IMG/VR virus record: IMGVR_UViG_3300032245_000142
Location: 1-26,624 of that record
Reading direction: 5' to 3' (one strand)
From: a virus
Length of the DNA stretch: 26,624 nt
The notes beneath the pieces were generated by a model. It ran no database searches and was not told the DNA's origin. It worked only from the letters and a program-made list of their open reading frames with translations. The position numbers and the translations under genes are program-made. Shown here piece after piece: positions 1 to 8,329 of this stretch (the stretch's first letter is position 1; the number at the start of each line of letters is the position of its first letter).

Positions 1-394
1 CACCAGTGTTTCCAGCAATATAAAGTCCAGCTCCACTAGCACCTATTAATACACGACCTGCTCCATAAGCCACCCATGTACCAAACCCAAATAAAGTTCC
101 AGGATTAGTTGAAGATGTAGATGAATAAATAGATCCTATAGGATGTAAAAGAGCAAGTGCTGCTTGAACAAAAGCTGTAGTAGAAAGTTGTGTTGTACTA
201 GTTCCTGATGACGCAGTTGGAGCTGTAGGAACACCTGTAAGAGCAGGTGAAGCTAAGTCAGCTTTAGTATTTACAGATACTTGTAAAGCATTAAATTCAG
301 TATCAAATTCTGATCCCTTAATAATCTTTCCCGAATCATTTTCAGGTAAAGAATCTTTAGCAAGAAAGTTAGTGGTTTTGGTATAGTTAGACAT
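1..394 (-). CDS. tail fibre-like protein, 3' part cut by the window edge
   Basis: The reading frame opens with ATG at 394 and runs off the left edge without a stop; about 131 residues are visible. The first 45 or so residues look like a phage fibre start (FLAKDSLPENDSGKIIKGSEF). A Thr/Ala/Ser-rich stretch follows, then HPIGSIYSSTSSTNPGTLFG and GTWVAYGAGRVLIGAS, which resemble the C-terminal domain shared by many phage short tail fibres and collar proteins. The start codon overlaps the stop of the upstream tail gene (TAATG), so the two are translationally coupled. The likely role is a receptor-binding or tail-tip part; the family call rests on recognised motifs, not on a search. Confidence 0.65.
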   Translation of the reverse strand, partial: MSNYTKTTNFLAKDSLPENDSGKIIKGSEFDTEFNALQVSVNTKADLASPALTGVPTAPTASSGTSTTQLSTTAFVQAALALLHPIGSIYSSTSSTNPGTLFGFGTWVAYGAGRVLIGASGAGLYIAGNTG

Positions 395-2445
395 TATAAA
401 ATTTTCCCTGTTTTAAGATAGACATCTATTTTTTGTATTGATATTGAATTATTATTTACTGTAGTTTCAACTCCAAATTGTATTACTTTACCTGATCCTG
501 ATAATGGCATAGAAACTGAATTAACACCAATACCAGCTGAAGCATATTTACTAATATTATATTTTGCTGTAGTATTATATTTAGAATAAGACGCTGACCC
601 TAAATTTTGAAGTACATTTACAGATTGAAAGTTTAATGTATAGTCATATCCATACTTAAATGAAAAGTCTTGGTCTCCACTACCAATAACAACTAAATTA
701 GCCTTTTTAAGCATCTTACCTTGTGTTGGTGATCCTAAATCAGAATTAGATGTATAATAGGTCATTGTGTATGAAGAAGTATTGTCTAAGTAACCAGTAT
801 ACTCTGCCATTCCATTTGCTACACCTAAAAGAAGTTTTCTATCCTCTGTAGAACAGAAAGCTTTATAAGTGATACCAGCATTATTATTCCAAATAGTAGC
901 TCTTGCTGCACCATTAGGAAGAATATTTCTAAGGTCAAAGTAAACCATTGTCTTAGAACCTGGGAAAGTAATTAAGTAAAAAGCATCTCTTTCAAAATAA
1001 GCACTTTTAACATTAGTTAATGTTTCTACAGTAAGATAACTAACTAAATCATCTCTAATGTTAAGTGATAGTTCTCTTAATGGCATAGAGTTCTCTTGAA
1101 CTGTTCTATTGAAACTTCTAACACCACTCTTAGATAAGAATATTAAGTCATTACCTGTATTCTGTACTGAATCTCTAGCAATACATCCAACACCTTTAAT
1201 AGTGTCAGCTAATGTCATTGTTGTAGGGTCATTAGCACCTTGGTAAACTACAATGTTATTCTTACAAAATATTACTAAGTATTTATTATGTTGTGCTAAA
1301 GCCACAACCTCATCATTATTACCAACTACAGAAGCAATATCAATAAGTCCTGAACCAGTTCCTGAGAATTGAGCAGGATCAACAAGTCTGCTATAATATA
1401 TAGTTGATTTATTACTTGTTAAATTAGCAACCCAAATTCTACCAAAAGCAGAGATAATACAATCAGGATCAAATGTTGTAACTCCAGTTGGTCTATTACC
1501 ATACCCAGTAGTTTGGTCTACTTTTTGTAGAACAAAGTCACCAGTATGTGGGTCTACTGTTCCTTTTCTTCTCCATACTAATAAAGGATTTCCTAATTGT
1601 GCAGCAAAACCATAAGAGTTTGCATCAGGACCCGTTCCTTCAGGAAGGGCAGCCCACTGCCATCTATTACCTGTAAATGTAGGTTGAGGTGATAAATCTG
1701 TTGATGGATTTCCACCTGAACTTTTAATAGTCTCTAATTTTAAAGTACTAGATCCACTGTAAATATTTAAGTTACCTGAAGATAAATAAGTTATGTTTCC
1801 AGCAACATCTTTAAACTCAAATAAAGACTCTAAATAGTTATCTGTGCCTAAAGAATTAGATGCAGTAGTTGGTCTATATATTGTTACATTACCACTAGTA
1901 GTTCCACTAGTTCCATGAGTAACTGTAAATGTATTTGTAGTAACTGCTGTGATAGCAAATGCACCATCTGTAGCAGTACCTGATGTAAAGTCTAAATAAA
2001 CTGTATCACCTACTGCTAAACCATGAGCACTTGCAGTTACTGTTACAGTTGTTAATGCTCTAGCATATGTACCTGATATACCATTTCTTGTTTGTGAAGT
2101 ACTAATAGTATATGTACCAGTACCACCAGTACCAGTGCCTAGGGCAGTAATTGTAGTCCCTGCAGTAATACCAGTACCTGACAATATAGTACCAACAGAT
2201 AGTGTACCTGAGGTAACTGAATAAACAGTCATTGTAGTTGTAGAAATAGAAGCTGTAAATACAGCATTAATTGGGTCTGTTAAAAGATCCCAACCTTTTC
2301 TAGCACCAAGTCTACCATATTTGTCAATAATACAGTTGTTAGCTACAGTAGCATAACCACTCTCAAGAGTAACACCTGAATCTTGGGTATTTAAACCCAT
2401 GAATCCAGGAGCTGTTATACTAGTGGTTTTTAATGGTCCAGCCAT
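394..2445 (-). CDS. large tail protein (stabilization/nozzle-type) with inserted beta-rich modules
   Basis: A 683-residue protein. Its N-terminus ([20 protein letters not shown], then [15 protein letters not shown] near residue 40) and mid part ([27 protein letters not shown]) match the style of podophage tail proteins annotated as stabilization protein, or T7 gp12-like nozzle, placed next to a gp11-like connector. Residues about 62-195 form a low-complexity Gly/Thr/Ser segment with two beta-rich units, the second including [14 protein letters not shown]. Such units are commonly inserted in phage tail proteins and are probably accessory domains. The gene overlaps the upstream connector gene by one base and the downstream fibre gene by one base. 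The structural role is likely; the exact position in the tail is inferred from order. Confidence 0.7.
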   Translation of the reverse strand: MAGPLKTTSITAPGFMGLNTQDSGVTLESGYATVANNCIIDKYGRLGARKGWDLLTDPINAVFTASISTTTMTVYSVTSGTLSVGTILSGTGITAGTTITALGTGTGGTGTYTISTSQTRNGISGTYARALTTVTVTASAHGLAVGDTVYLDFTSGTATDGAFAITAVTTNTFTVTHGTSGTTSGNVTIYRPTTASNSLGTDNYLESLFEFKDVAGNITYLSSGNLNIYSGSSTLKLETIKSSGGNPSTDLSPQPTFTGNRWQWAALPEGTGPDANSYGFAAQLGNPLLVWRRKGTVDPHTGDFVLQKVDQTTGYGNRPTGVTTFDPDCIISAFGRIWVANLTSNKSTIYYSRLVDPAQFSGTGSGLIDIASVVGNNDEVVALAQHNKYLVIFCKNNIVVYQGANDPTTMTLADTIKGVGCIARDSVQNTGNDLIFLSKSGVRSFNRTVQENSMPLRELSLNIRDDLVSYLTVETLTNVKSAYFERDAFYLITFPGSKTMVYFDLRNILPNGAARATIWNNNAGITYKAFCSTEDRKLLLGVANGMAEYTGYLDNTSSYTMTYYTSNSDLGSPTQGKMLKKANLVVIGSGDQDFSFKYGYDYTLNFQSVNVLQNLGSASYSKYNTTAKYNISKYASAGIGVNSVSMPLSGSGKVIQFGVETTVNNNSISIQKIDVYLKTGKIL

Positions 2446-3086
2446 TATCTAGGATACCACACTGTTTCTTCAGGTCTTTGTCCAGCTTCAATAGCTATGT
2501 AATCTGCAAGAGTATTTCTAAAGCGTTGTTCTTGTTCTTGGAACCCACCATCTTCTCCTCGTTCAGAGATAGCTCTAGCTATTGTTCCTTCAACAACTAA
2601 AGGTGCAGGAATAAGAATAACATCTGTAGAAACTGAAAGGTCATCTTGTGGGATAGCCATGTTAAATCTAAGATTATAAACACCATTAGGTATAGGGAAT
2701 ACATCTACTTGTGTATCTCCAGTAGAAGTAACTCCATTAAAATTATAAGATACAGGAGAACCTTTAGAAAAGTCACCTACTAAGAACTGAGCATTATATT
2801 CTCTAGTTGTAGCAGGACGCATAATGACATTAGATGTATCATTAATAACATCAATAAGTCTAAAGCGTGTACCTGAGCCTGTTAATGTGTAGTTATAAAG
2901 ATCAGCTGCAGTGTTTACAGTGATAGTTTGTCTGAGAGCACTCCAATTCCAAGCATTCTCAACATCTCTTTTAACTTCATTAACTAAGTCAGCAATAAGA
3001 GTAGAATAAGTATTAGCAGTAAGAGATTCAACCTCTTGCTCCCTAAGTCTTCTTAAAACTCTATTGACAATTTCTAAATAAGTCAT
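2445..3086 (-). CDS. tail tubular / head-tail connector-like protein
   Basis: A 213-residue protein beginning [20 protein letters not shown], with [20 protein letters not shown] near residues 36-55 and a C-terminal alpha-helical segment. This is the typical look of T7 gp11-like (tail tubular A) or P22 gp4-like adaptor proteins in environmental podophages, where it sits just before the large tail protein as here. It is the first gene after the promoter at 3104-3141, with a leader of about 20 bases and a weak ribosome site (GGGA). Its likely job is joining the portal to the tail tube. The assignment rests on family appearance and gene order. Confidence 0.7.
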   Translation of the reverse strand: MTYLEIVNRVLRRLREQEVESLTANTYSTLIADLVNEVKRDVENAWNWSALRQTITVNTAADLYNYTLTGSGTRFRLIDVINDTSNVIMRPATTREYNAQFLVGDFSKGSPVSYNFNGVTSTGDTQVDVFPIPNGVYNLRFNMAIPQDDLSVSTDVILIPAPLVVEGTIARAISERGEDGGFQEQEQRFRNTLADYIAIEAGQRPEETVWYPR

Positions 3087-3103
3087 ATTTTATTTTCCCA
3101 GTG

Positions 3104-3141
3104 TATATAACAATTATACCATAAGAATGGCTATTTGTCAA
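3104..3141 (-). promoter_or_regulatory. sigma70 promoter with palindromic -10 box (copy 1 of 3)
   Basis: Read on the minus strand: -35 TTGACA at 3141-3136, a spacer of 17, -10 TATAAT at 3118-3113, then TGTTATATA. TATAATTGTTATA is an inverted repeat (TATAA/TTATA around TTG). It lies directly upstream of the connector/tail genes. The same 15-base box recurs at 10955-10992 and 15537-15574. Confidence 0.85.
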
Positions 3142-3149
3142 CTAATTTC

Positions 3150-3419
3150 TTACCATTTAACCTTATCAGCCCAATATGCCGCTGACATCTTACCTTTAGC
3201 TATATTCTTAGCATGACGAGCTTTAAATGACTTCTGCCTAGCCTTCTCTGCATCTGTTTTAGGGTGTGCACCAGCACCACTAACCCCTTGTTGACCAAAC
3301 CTAATTAACTTCTCTGTTTCTCCTACTTTAGCCACAACTGCATGGCTCTTTGTAGGATGACTAGGAGTCTTCTTAGGTTTGTTATAACCAGCAAAAGTTT
3401 CTTTACCTTTTTTTATCAT
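3150..3419 (-). CDS. small basic conserved phage protein
   Basis: An 89-residue, Lys/Arg-rich protein with ETFAGYNKPKKTPSHPTKSH near the N-terminus and a strongly basic C-terminus (ARHAKNIAKGKMSAAYWADK). I recognise the pattern from many environmental podophage and myophage genomes, but no function is known to me. No cysteine pairs or membrane segments are seen. The start ATG overlaps the TGA of the preceding small gene (ATGA), and two more short basic proteins lie directly upstream, so the three form a translationally coupled set between the endolysin and the connector promoter. The charge would suit DNA contact or packaging in the virion, which is inference. Confidence 0.7.
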   Translation of the reverse strand: MIKKGKETFAGYNKPKKTPSHPTKSHAVVAKVGETEKLIRFGQQGVSGAGAHPKTDAEKARQKSFKARHAKNIAKGKMSAAYWADKVKW

Positions 3420-3568
3420 TTCTTTTTCGCAGTCTTAGCACTCTGTTTAAACGCTTTTGCAGTAGGAGCACCTTTCGTTCCCACTTTACGCATCTTCTCA
3501 CCTGAACCAGCTTTAATTCTTGCTCTTTTAGCATTGATATTAGCGTATAGACCTGGTTTAGTAGCCAC
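3416..3568 (-). CDS. 50-residue basic phage protein with GTG start
   Basis: A short ORF starting with GTG at 3568. It reads as a 50-residue, Lys/Ala-rich protein with KPGLYANINAKRARIKAGSG followed by EKMRKVGTKGAPT. This motif is familiar from many phage genomes as a tiny basic protein next to virion genes; its function is unknown. It overlaps the preceding gene by 11 bases and ends in ATGA, sharing 4 bases with the next start, so both ends support it as a real coupled gene. AUG is absent in this frame nearby, hence the GTG choice. Confidence 0.75.
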   Translation of the reverse strand: MATKPGLYANINAKRARIKAGSGEKMRKVGTKGAPTAKAFKQSAKTAKKK

Positions 3569-3770
3569 TTTTCATAGCTTTCTTTGTAGATTTTTTAGGC
3601 ATCTTTTTAGACATACCTGCTTGTGAAAGAGCAATAGCAACAGCTTGTTTCTTAGAAGTAACAACAGGACCTTTTTTAGAACCAGTATTTAATGTACCAG
3701 CTTTATACTCACCCATTACTTTTGCTATTTTCTTTTGTTTACCCATTTTTGTAGTTGGAACTTTTTTCAT
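3558..3770 (-). CDS. small basic protein, DUF6496-like
   Basis: A 70-residue, Lys-rich protein containing KIAKVMGEYKAGTLNTGSKK and VVTSKKQAVAIALSQAG. The pattern of VMxEYKxGxLxxGS followed by a TSxKQAxAIALSxA helix resembles proteins I know as DUF6496, found in both phages and bacteria, with unknown function. The start overlaps the 3' end of the endolysin gene by 4 bases. It belongs to the same coupled set of three basic proteins. The family name is from memory and should be treated as probable. Confidence 0.7.
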   Translation of the reverse strand: MKKVPTTKMGKQKKIAKVMGEYKAGTLNTGSKKGPVVTSKKQAVAIALSQAGMSKKMPKKSTKKAMKSGY

Positions 3771-4201
3771 TTATATTCTCTCTTTCCATTATTATCTATA
3801 ATTAAAGCTTGCTTCCTTGGAATACTACCTTTAACAGTTGGAACAGATATGTGTACCCAACTATCAAATTCTAATATAACCTGATCGTAAGGGATATTAG
3901 CATCGACAATGGCTCTGACCACAGCATTAGGAGACATTCCTTTGACATTAAAGTCAGCTGCACATCCCTCACAATGTTGTGATGTTTTACTTCCACCCAC
4001 TGATTCATTGACTTCTCTCGATCTATATCCTGAACTAATCAGGAATGGTTTATTAAACACTTTACGAACTTGCTCTAAAAAGAAAGCAAGTCGTTCTAAA
4101 TTATCTTTTACTTTATCAGAAGGAGTATTATCTATACTTCTTCTTGATGCCACTTGACTGAAAGTAAGTTCTTCTAAACTAAAGTTAGGACTTAACTTCA
4201 T
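3767..4201 (-). CDS. endolysin, M15-type peptidase
   Basis: A 144-residue protein with the zinc-peptidase signature of the M15 family: SSGYRS near residue 57, TSQHCEGCAADF with His76 and Asp83, and WVHIS with His117. These are the expected zinc ligands of L-alanyl-D-glutamate or D-Ala-D-Ala type peptidases that cut cell-wall peptide stems. The N-terminus (SLEELTFS) is also typical. No signal peptide is seen, so release would need the holin-like protein encoded just upstream, whose gene overlaps by 4 bases. The family is clear; the exact bond cut is not. Confidence 0.9.
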   Translation of the reverse strand: MKLSPNFSLEELTFSQVASRRSIDNTPSDKVKDNLERLAFFLEQVRKVFNKPFLISSGYRSREVNESVGGSKTSQHCEGCAADFNVKGMSPNAVVRAIVDANIPYDQVILEFDSWVHISVPTVKGSIPRKQALIIDNNGKREYK

Positions 4202-4563
4202 TTCTTCTTAATATAGAACAAACTGCGTTCTCCAAAGAGATAAAATCCAACTGCACTAGCAAAGTTATTAACTTCTTCACTAGGGTGTCCACTAACTATG
4301 GTATATACCCATGTAGAAAGCACAAGGACCCCTATTACAGGTCTCATTAACCTAACTATAGACTCTACCCATGGATAAGATGGATTACCTGCCCCAACCT
4401 CATTCATTACCTTAAAGAATTCTAAGTCAATAGACTTCATTTGAGTATATTGTTCTATAGTAGCTGGTTTAAATACATCAGGTGCTACAAATCTACTAAT
4501 AAGTGACTTACCTAAATCCATAGCTACAGGTAAGAATGCTGATAATATTGTTATTGGATCCAT
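4198..4563 (-). CDS. holin-like protein (3-TM GTA-type)
   Basis: A 121-residue protein with a hydrophobic N-terminal segment (residues about 3-25), a central hydrophobic segment (RPVIGVLVLSTWVYTIV, about 74-90) and a third near the C-terminus (FASAVGFYLFG). YPWVESIVRLMRPVIG resembles the holin of three TMs family found in gene transfer agents and phages. It sits directly before the endolysin with a 4-base overlap, the classic lysis arrangement. The role as a membrane pore former is likely, supported by context and membrane segments rather than a search. Confidence 0.75.
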   Translation of the reverse strand: MDPITILSAFLPVAMDLGKSLISRFVAPDVFKPATIEQYTQMKSIDLEFFKVMNEVGAGNPSYPWVESIVRLMRPVIGVLVLSTWVYTIVSGHPSEEVNNFASAVGFYLFGERSLFYIKKK

Positions 4564-4847
4564 TATTTAATCTCCACTGGGTAAAATCTATCTACAGGAA
4601 ACTCACTAAAGTCCCCACCTTCCCATTGTATATGTATTTTATTCTCATTAGTTGACCAACAAGCTTTCATTACTTGTTTATCTAGTCGTTGAGCTACTGC
4701 CTTAAATCCTGCTGAATCACACTTTTCTTTAGAAAGAACTATACGGACATTCTCATTATATTGCATAACCATATATTCAGAAGCTTCTACATGATGAATA
4801 TAAAAAAGAGTTATTAAAATAAGTACTAAATATACTAAATGTTTCAT
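4563..4847 (-). CDS. secreted or periplasmic small protein of the lysis cluster
   Basis: A 94-residue protein starting with a clear signal peptide: MKHLVYLVLILITLFYIHHV, then a VEA-S cleavage-type site near residue 23. The mature part has two cysteines (KEKCDSAG and MKACWSTN) that could form a disulfide, and ends in an acidic and aromatic stretch. I do not recognise a family. It lies between the metallopeptidase-like gene and the holin-like gene, with one-base overlaps on both sides, which suggests a role at the envelope during lysis. A spanin-like role is possible, but the sequence lacks the usual lipobox or coiled coil. Confidence 0.65.
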   Translation of the reverse strand: MKHLVYLVLILITLFYIHHVEASEYMVMQYNENVRIVLSKEKCDSAGFKAVAQRLDKQVMKACWSTNENKIHIQWEGGDFSEFPVDRFYPVEIK

Positions 4848-5194
4848 TAGAATGTTTTCCTATTAAACTTATAAAGTTTACAAATTTCCCCTGCTAACTG
4901 TTCAAAGTCACCATCATGGTCAGCATATTTATTAGTGTACATATTTCTTTTATAAAGGAGTACATGGATCATCTCATGTAAAACTACTTCAGACATCTTC
5001 TTAAAACTGTCTTGCCTTGTTTCTATATGAATAGTCATATTACTTGGTGTAAACAATCCATCACAGTCATCTGAATCCATTACTTCAAACCTCATTTTAA
5101 GAGGAGATGGCATTGGGTATCTATTGAATGGAGGAAGTCTTACAAATGCACTATATAAATGTCTTAATGTTTTTTTATTTAATAGACCAGCCAT
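4847..5194 (-). CDS. SprT-like zinc metallopeptidase
   Basis: A 115-residue protein with the HExxH zinc motif (VVLHEMIHVLL, His73, Glu74, His77) and a downstream HDGDF (His93) that can supply the third ligand. This layout fits the compact SprT-like family of putative zinc peptidases, common as short proteins in phages. Substrate and role are unknown; it may act on virion or DNA-bound proteins or on the envelope. The start ATG at 5194 lies inside the 3' end of the preceding membrane protein gene. No strong ribosome site is seen, so coupling is likely. Confidence 0.7.
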   Translation of the reverse strand: MAGLLNKKTLRHLYSAFVRLPPFNRYPMPSPLKMRFEVMDSDDCDGLFTPSNMTIHIETRQDSFKKMSEVVLHEMIHVLLYKRNMYTNKYADHDGDFEQLAGEICKLYKFNRKTF

Positions 5195-5339
5195 GCGACA
5201 TAGCCCATAAATATACGAGTCCAGCTAGTGCAAAAGCTACTAGTCCCTTCAAAGACCACTTACCAAAAGCAGTAAATTGCTTATCAAGCCATTCTTCTAA
5301 AGCCTCTTTAATCGCTTGTTTTTGTTGTTCAGGGGTCAT
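5175..5339 (-). CDS. 54-residue single-span membrane protein
   Basis: A short ORF. The protein starts MTPEQQKQAIKEALEEWLDK, an amphipathic charged helix, followed by one membrane helix (GLVAFALAGLVYLWAM) and a short tail. This type is common in phage lysis or tail regions and has no established function known to me. Two in-frame ATGs exist, at 5345 and 5339. AAGGA lies 7 bases before the second and only 1 base before the first, so 5339 is chosen. It overlaps the metallopeptidase gene by 20 bases. It could modulate the holin, which is inference. Confidence 0.75.
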   Translation of the reverse strand: MTPEQQKQAIKEALEEWLDKQFTAFGKWSLKGLVAFALAGLVYLWAMSHGWSIK

Positions 5340-5349
5340 GTCCATTTCC

Positions 5350-5514
5350 TTAGTCTTCTTTAGCAGTTTCAGTAGGTTTTTCTACTTGTACTTCCGCTTG
5401 TTGTTTAATTTTTACTACTAGATTCCATGCACCAGTTTTAGTAGGAAGTTCACCCAATACATTTAGTAATGCGTTCACTTCTTCTATTGTTAAAACTAAG
5501 TTAATTTCTTGCAT
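5350..5514 (-). CDS. 54-residue phage protein (MQEI type)
   Basis: A short ORF with a good ribosome site (CAGGAG, spacing about 6). The protein reads MQEINLVLTIEEVNALLNVL, then a Gly/Pro turn, NLVVKIKQQA and a charged tail rich in Glu and Lys. This beta-helix-helix pattern is seen in many small phage proteins lying downstream of tail fibre genes; its function is unknown. Only 10 bases separate its stop from the next start. It is probably expressed with the fibre transcript. Confidence 0.75.
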   Translation of the reverse strand: MQEINLVLTIEEVNALLNVLGELPTKTGAWNLVVKIKQQAEVQVEKPTETAKED

Positions 5515-5526
5515 AACTACTCCTGA

Positions 5527-5844
5527 TTAAAATGGTAAAGGTGGGTTGGCTACAGTTGGGTTTTTAAGAGCTTCTAACTGACCATTTACACCATCTTCGT
5601 ATTCTGCTACTTGTTCCTCACCTAGTGCATCCTTTAACCATTCTACCACAATTTCTTCTGTTAAGCTGTCATAGTCTGTAAAAGGACTTCCTGCTTCGTA
5701 AGTAACTCCTTGAGAGCCATATACTGAAGTTGCATAGTCACCATCTACACCATTAAGTCTCCAGTGGATAGTTTCTACTACATTAGTTTTACCATCAAAA
5801 GATGGTTTGCAGTTTAATGTTTCTATTTTCCATGTTAATGCCAT
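5527..5844 (-). CDS. conserved phage protein after tail fibre (DUF7936-like)
   Basis: The frame is open further upstream, but the natural start is the internal ATG at 5844, giving MALTWKIETLNCKPSFDGKT. AAGGA stands 8 bases before it, while the upstream option lies inside the fibre gene without a ribosome site. The product has 105 residues. Its beginning, with ETIHWRLNGVDGDYATSVYG after it, matches a family I know from many phages near tail genes (a short beta-sandwich-like protein). The C-terminal part (EEIVVEWLKDALG) is helical. Function is unknown; a fibre-associated or assembly role is inferred from position. Confidence 0.7.
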   Translation of the reverse strand: MALTWKIETLNCKPSFDGKTNVVETIHWRLNGVDGDYATSVYGSQGVTYEAGSPFTDYDSLTEEIVVEWLKDALGEEQVAEYEDGVNGQLEALKNPTVANPPLPF

Positions 5845-5855
5845 TTTATTTATCC

Positions 5856-8051
5856 TTAAACTGAAGTAATTGTTTGCCAAGCAGAGCCACTATAAACGCA
5901 AAGTTTAGCAAGAGTTGTGTCAAATACCATTAATCCAGCAGCAGGACTTGCAATAGCATTCTTTTGTGTAGTGGTCATATTAGGCATACGAACACCTTTT
6001 GTGGTGCTTTGTGCGTCTAATATTGCTGAAGCACTAGGACTACTTGTTCCTATACCTACATTACCTGCAGAGTCTATACGCATTTTTTCTGTTGCTGTTG
6101 TTGAACCAGAAGGTGAAGTAGAAAATGTTAATGCAGAACTTATGTCAGTATCTGATGTATATGTTTCTACAAGACCAAGAATATTAGCAAGGTTTCTGTT
6201 ATTTGTTCCACCATACCCTTGAAAAATTAATTGTCCAAGTTGGTCAGCAGAAGCAACAGCAGTAGGAGAAGCTAATGTTCCCCTGCCTTTTCTTATTGTT
6301 ATAGCTGCTGAACCAGCATTAGTAGAATATCTAGCAGAAATAATATTAGCGATTGTCCCATCAGTAGTAACCTGCAATGTTGCTGTTGAAGCACCATAAA
6401 TACTTAATGGAGATGTTGGCGTTGCTGTACCAATCCCTAATCTATTATTAGTATCATCCCAGAAGAAGTTAGCATTGTCTTGTGTGTATGTGCCTGAAGA
6501 ACCTGCAAATACAACTGAACCTGTAGTGAAAGCTGTAGATGTTCCTGTACCACCATTAGCAACTGGGAGTGTTCCTGTTACACCTGTAGTAAGTGGAAGT
6601 CCTGTAGTATTTGTTAAAACTCCTGAAGCTGGTGTACCCAATGCAGGGGTAGTTAATATTGGAGATGTAAGAGTTTTATTAGTAAGTGTTTGAGTATCTG
6701 ATGTACCTACAACTGTACCAGCAGGAGCAGCTACTGTGGCAATAGTGCCTAAACCTAATGTTGTTCTTTGTGCAGAAGAATCTACATCATCTAATAATGC
6801 TTTACCAGCTGTTGTTAAATCATAGGTTCCAGCAGTGCCAGCACCAGTAAATTGAATACCTTTATCAGCAGCGGAAGTTAATCCAGCAATAGCAACTAAA
6901 TCCACATCATAAGCTTGTACTGTTGTACCAATTGCTGCTGGTGCTAATGGAGTGTATGTTAAAGCAGTTGTAACATCACTTGATGTTAGTGTAATAGCAC
7001 CTGTACGAGTATTAAATGAAGTTACATTACCAGCACTACTAAATGCTGCAGGAAGCCAACTACTTCCATCCCATACATATAAAGAGTTTACAGCAGTATT
7101 CCAATAGATAGCTCCTGTTAAAAGGGCATTACCATCATTATCTACTGTGGGTGCAGAGGATTTAGCACCTAAATATCTGTCATCAAAAGCATCATAACTT
7201 GCTGCTGCATTCGTTGCAGATGTTGCAGCATTAGAAGCTTGTGTTGTAGCTATTCCTGCCTGTGTAGTTGCTGTAGAGGCACTTCCTGAGGCAGATGATG
7301 CACTTGAAGCTGCATTAGTAGCAGATGTAGAAGCATTACTAGCCTGAGTAGTAGCGGTTGAGGCTGAAGTTGATGCTGAAGTAGCCGAATTAGACGAATT
7401 AGTTGCTGAAGTACTAGCAGCAGTAGCTGAATTTGCAGCGTTAGTAGCTTGTGTAGAAGCAGTTGTAGCACTATTAGATGAGTTTGTAGCTGAGGTTGCT
7501 GCATTTGATGCACTAGTTGCTGCCGCATTTTGACTTGCTAGAGCAGCAGCTGCACTTGTAGCTGCGTTAGTAGATGTTGTAGTATTAGAAACAGTAGTCC
7601 ATAGACTTCCTGTCCATACAAACATATCATTAGTAGTACTATTAAAATATAAAGCACCTGTTTGTAATGTGTTTCCATCATTATCAACAGCAGGAGAGGT
7701 AGTCTTAACTCCTAGATAACGATCATCAAAGTTATCGTATAAAGTGGCTGTATTTGATGCAGATAAGGCAGCAGCGGTAGCTGATGCAGTGGCTGAGGAA
7801 GCAGAAGCACTAGCTGCACTTGCACTTGTGGCAGCATTACCAGCAGAAGTGGCAGCTGCAGTTTCAGAGTTAGCTCCATTAGTAGCAGCATTCTGAGCTG
7901 TACCAGCGTCAGTACCTGCACTAGAAGCACTAGAAGCAGCAGCAGTAGCACTAGCCGCAGCGTTAGCTGCAGCAGTTGAAGCTATACTGGCATCGCTACC
8001 TGGGGTAGCAGCAGAATCTCCAGTACCTCCTGGTCCACGAAAGATTGCCAT
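5856..8051 (-). CDS. tail fibre protein with Ala/Ser/Thr repeats
   Basis: A 731-residue fibre. Residues about 15-105 and 155-285 are nearly all Ala, Ser, Thr and Asn in heptad-like runs ([11 protein letters not shown]), as expected of a long trimeric shaft. Two 50-residue modules ([10 protein letters not shown] and [10 protein letters not shown]) interrupt them. The second half has the typical beta-prism phrases of phage fibres, with [20 protein letters not shown] near residue 500, [13 protein letters not shown], and [13 protein letters not shown] near the end. The final 65 residues ([20 protein letters not shown]) resemble a tip domain seen in phage and bacterial fibres. The ribosome site AAGGA is well placed before ATG 8051. 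The likely role is host receptor recognition. Confidence 0.85.
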   Translation of the reverse strand: MAIFRGPGGTGDSAATPGSDASIASTAAANAAASATAAASSASSAGTDAGTAQNAATNGANSETAAATSAGNAATSASAASASASSATASATAAALSASNTATLYDNFDDRYLGVKTTSPAVDNDGNTLQTGALYFNSTTNDMFVWTGSLWTTVSNTTTSTNAATSAAAALASQNAAATSASNAATSATNSSNSATTASTQATNAANSATAASTSATNSSNSATSASTSASTATTQASNASTSATNAASSASSASGSASTATTQAGIATTQASNAATSATNAAASYDAFDDRYLGAKSSAPTVDNDGNALLTGAIYWNTAVNSLYVWDGSSWLPAAFSSAGNVTSFNTRTGAITLTSSDVTTALTYTPLAPAAIGTTVQAYDVDLVAIAGLTSAADKGIQFTGAGTAGTYDLTTAGKALLDDVDSSAQRTTLGLGTIATVAAPAGTVVGTSDTQTLTNKTLTSPILTTPALGTPASGVLTNTTGLPLTTGVTGTLPVANGGTGTSTAFTTGSVVFAGSSGTYTQDNANFFWDDTNNRLGIGTATPTSPLSIYGASTATLQVTTDGTIANIISARYSTNAGSAAITIRKGRGTLASPTAVASADQLGQLIFQGYGGTNNRNLANILGLVETYTSDTDISSALTFSTSPSGSTTATEKMRIDSAGNVGIGTSSPSASAILDAQSTTKGVRMPNMTTTQKNAIASPAAGLMVFDTTLAKLCVYSGSAWQTITSV
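7047..7196 (-). repeat. tail fibre module, copy 2
   Basis: Encodes 50 residues beginning [10 protein letters not shown] and ending [10 protein letters not shown]. It is the partner of copy 1, with the same length and the same conserved VDNDGN turn, and points to an internal duplication of shaft plus module. Confidence 0.8.
7590..7739 (-). repeat. tail fibre module, copy 1
   Basis: Encodes 50 residues beginning [10 protein letters not shown] and ending in a Trp-rich strand ([11 protein letters not shown]). By hand alignment 29 of 50 residues equal copy 2, with no gap. Both copies sit between Ala/Ser/Thr shaft runs. Confidence 0.8.
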
Positions 8052-8059
8052 GCTATTCC

Positions 8060-8251
8060 TTATTTAAAGAGTTTGTTTAAAAAACTTTCTTTTTTCTCTT
8101 TAGTAGCTTTTGGCTTTTCTGCTTCTTCTTTTTTAGGAGATTTAGCAGTTTCCTCTACAGCTTCCCATGCTTGAGATGCTTCGTATGATTTTATTTCATC
8201 TTTTGTTAAAGCTGAATGGATTTCACCTGATGTTTTATTGATAAATTGCAT
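8060..8251 (-). CDS. 63-residue charged protein before the fibre gene
   Basis: A small protein with a folded-looking N-terminus ([20 protein letters not shown]), then a Lys/Glu/Ala-rich low-complexity linker and a basic-hydrophobic end (ESFLNKLFK). I do not recognise it. A strong ribosome site (TAGGAGACCACA) precedes the ATG. It starts 44 bases after the capsid terminator and ends 8 bases before the fibre start. No convincing promoter is visible in the gap, so read-through from the capsid unit may express it. Confidence 0.6.
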   Translation of the reverse strand: MQFINKTSGEIHSALTKDEIKSYEASQAWEAVEETAKSPKKEEAEKPKATKEKKESFLNKLFK

Positions 8252-8294
8252 TGTGGTCTCCTAAGTTATATTTATGGATACTAATTAATACCCA

Positions 8295-8322
8295 TAAAAA
8301 TAGCCCCTCTTGCGAAGGGCTA
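8295..8322 (-). terminator. intrinsic terminator after the capsid gene
   Basis: On the minus strand TAGCCCTTC, loop GCAA, GAGGGGCTA (one G-U pair), then TTTTT. It begins 8 bases past the capsid stop, so it separates the capsid unit from the fibre/lysis genes and may lower downstream expression. Confidence 0.9.
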
Positions 8323-8329
8323 AGTTGCA

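Noticed and set aside
5917-6693. Plus-strand frames opposite the tail fibre
   Set aside because: They are antisense to the fibre, composed of mirrored repeat codons, without start signals.
7250-7951. Long Leu/Gln-rich frames inside the tail fibre gene
   Set aside because: They are shifted readings of the Ala/Ser/Thr repeats (GCA/GCT codons) and have no ribosome sites.
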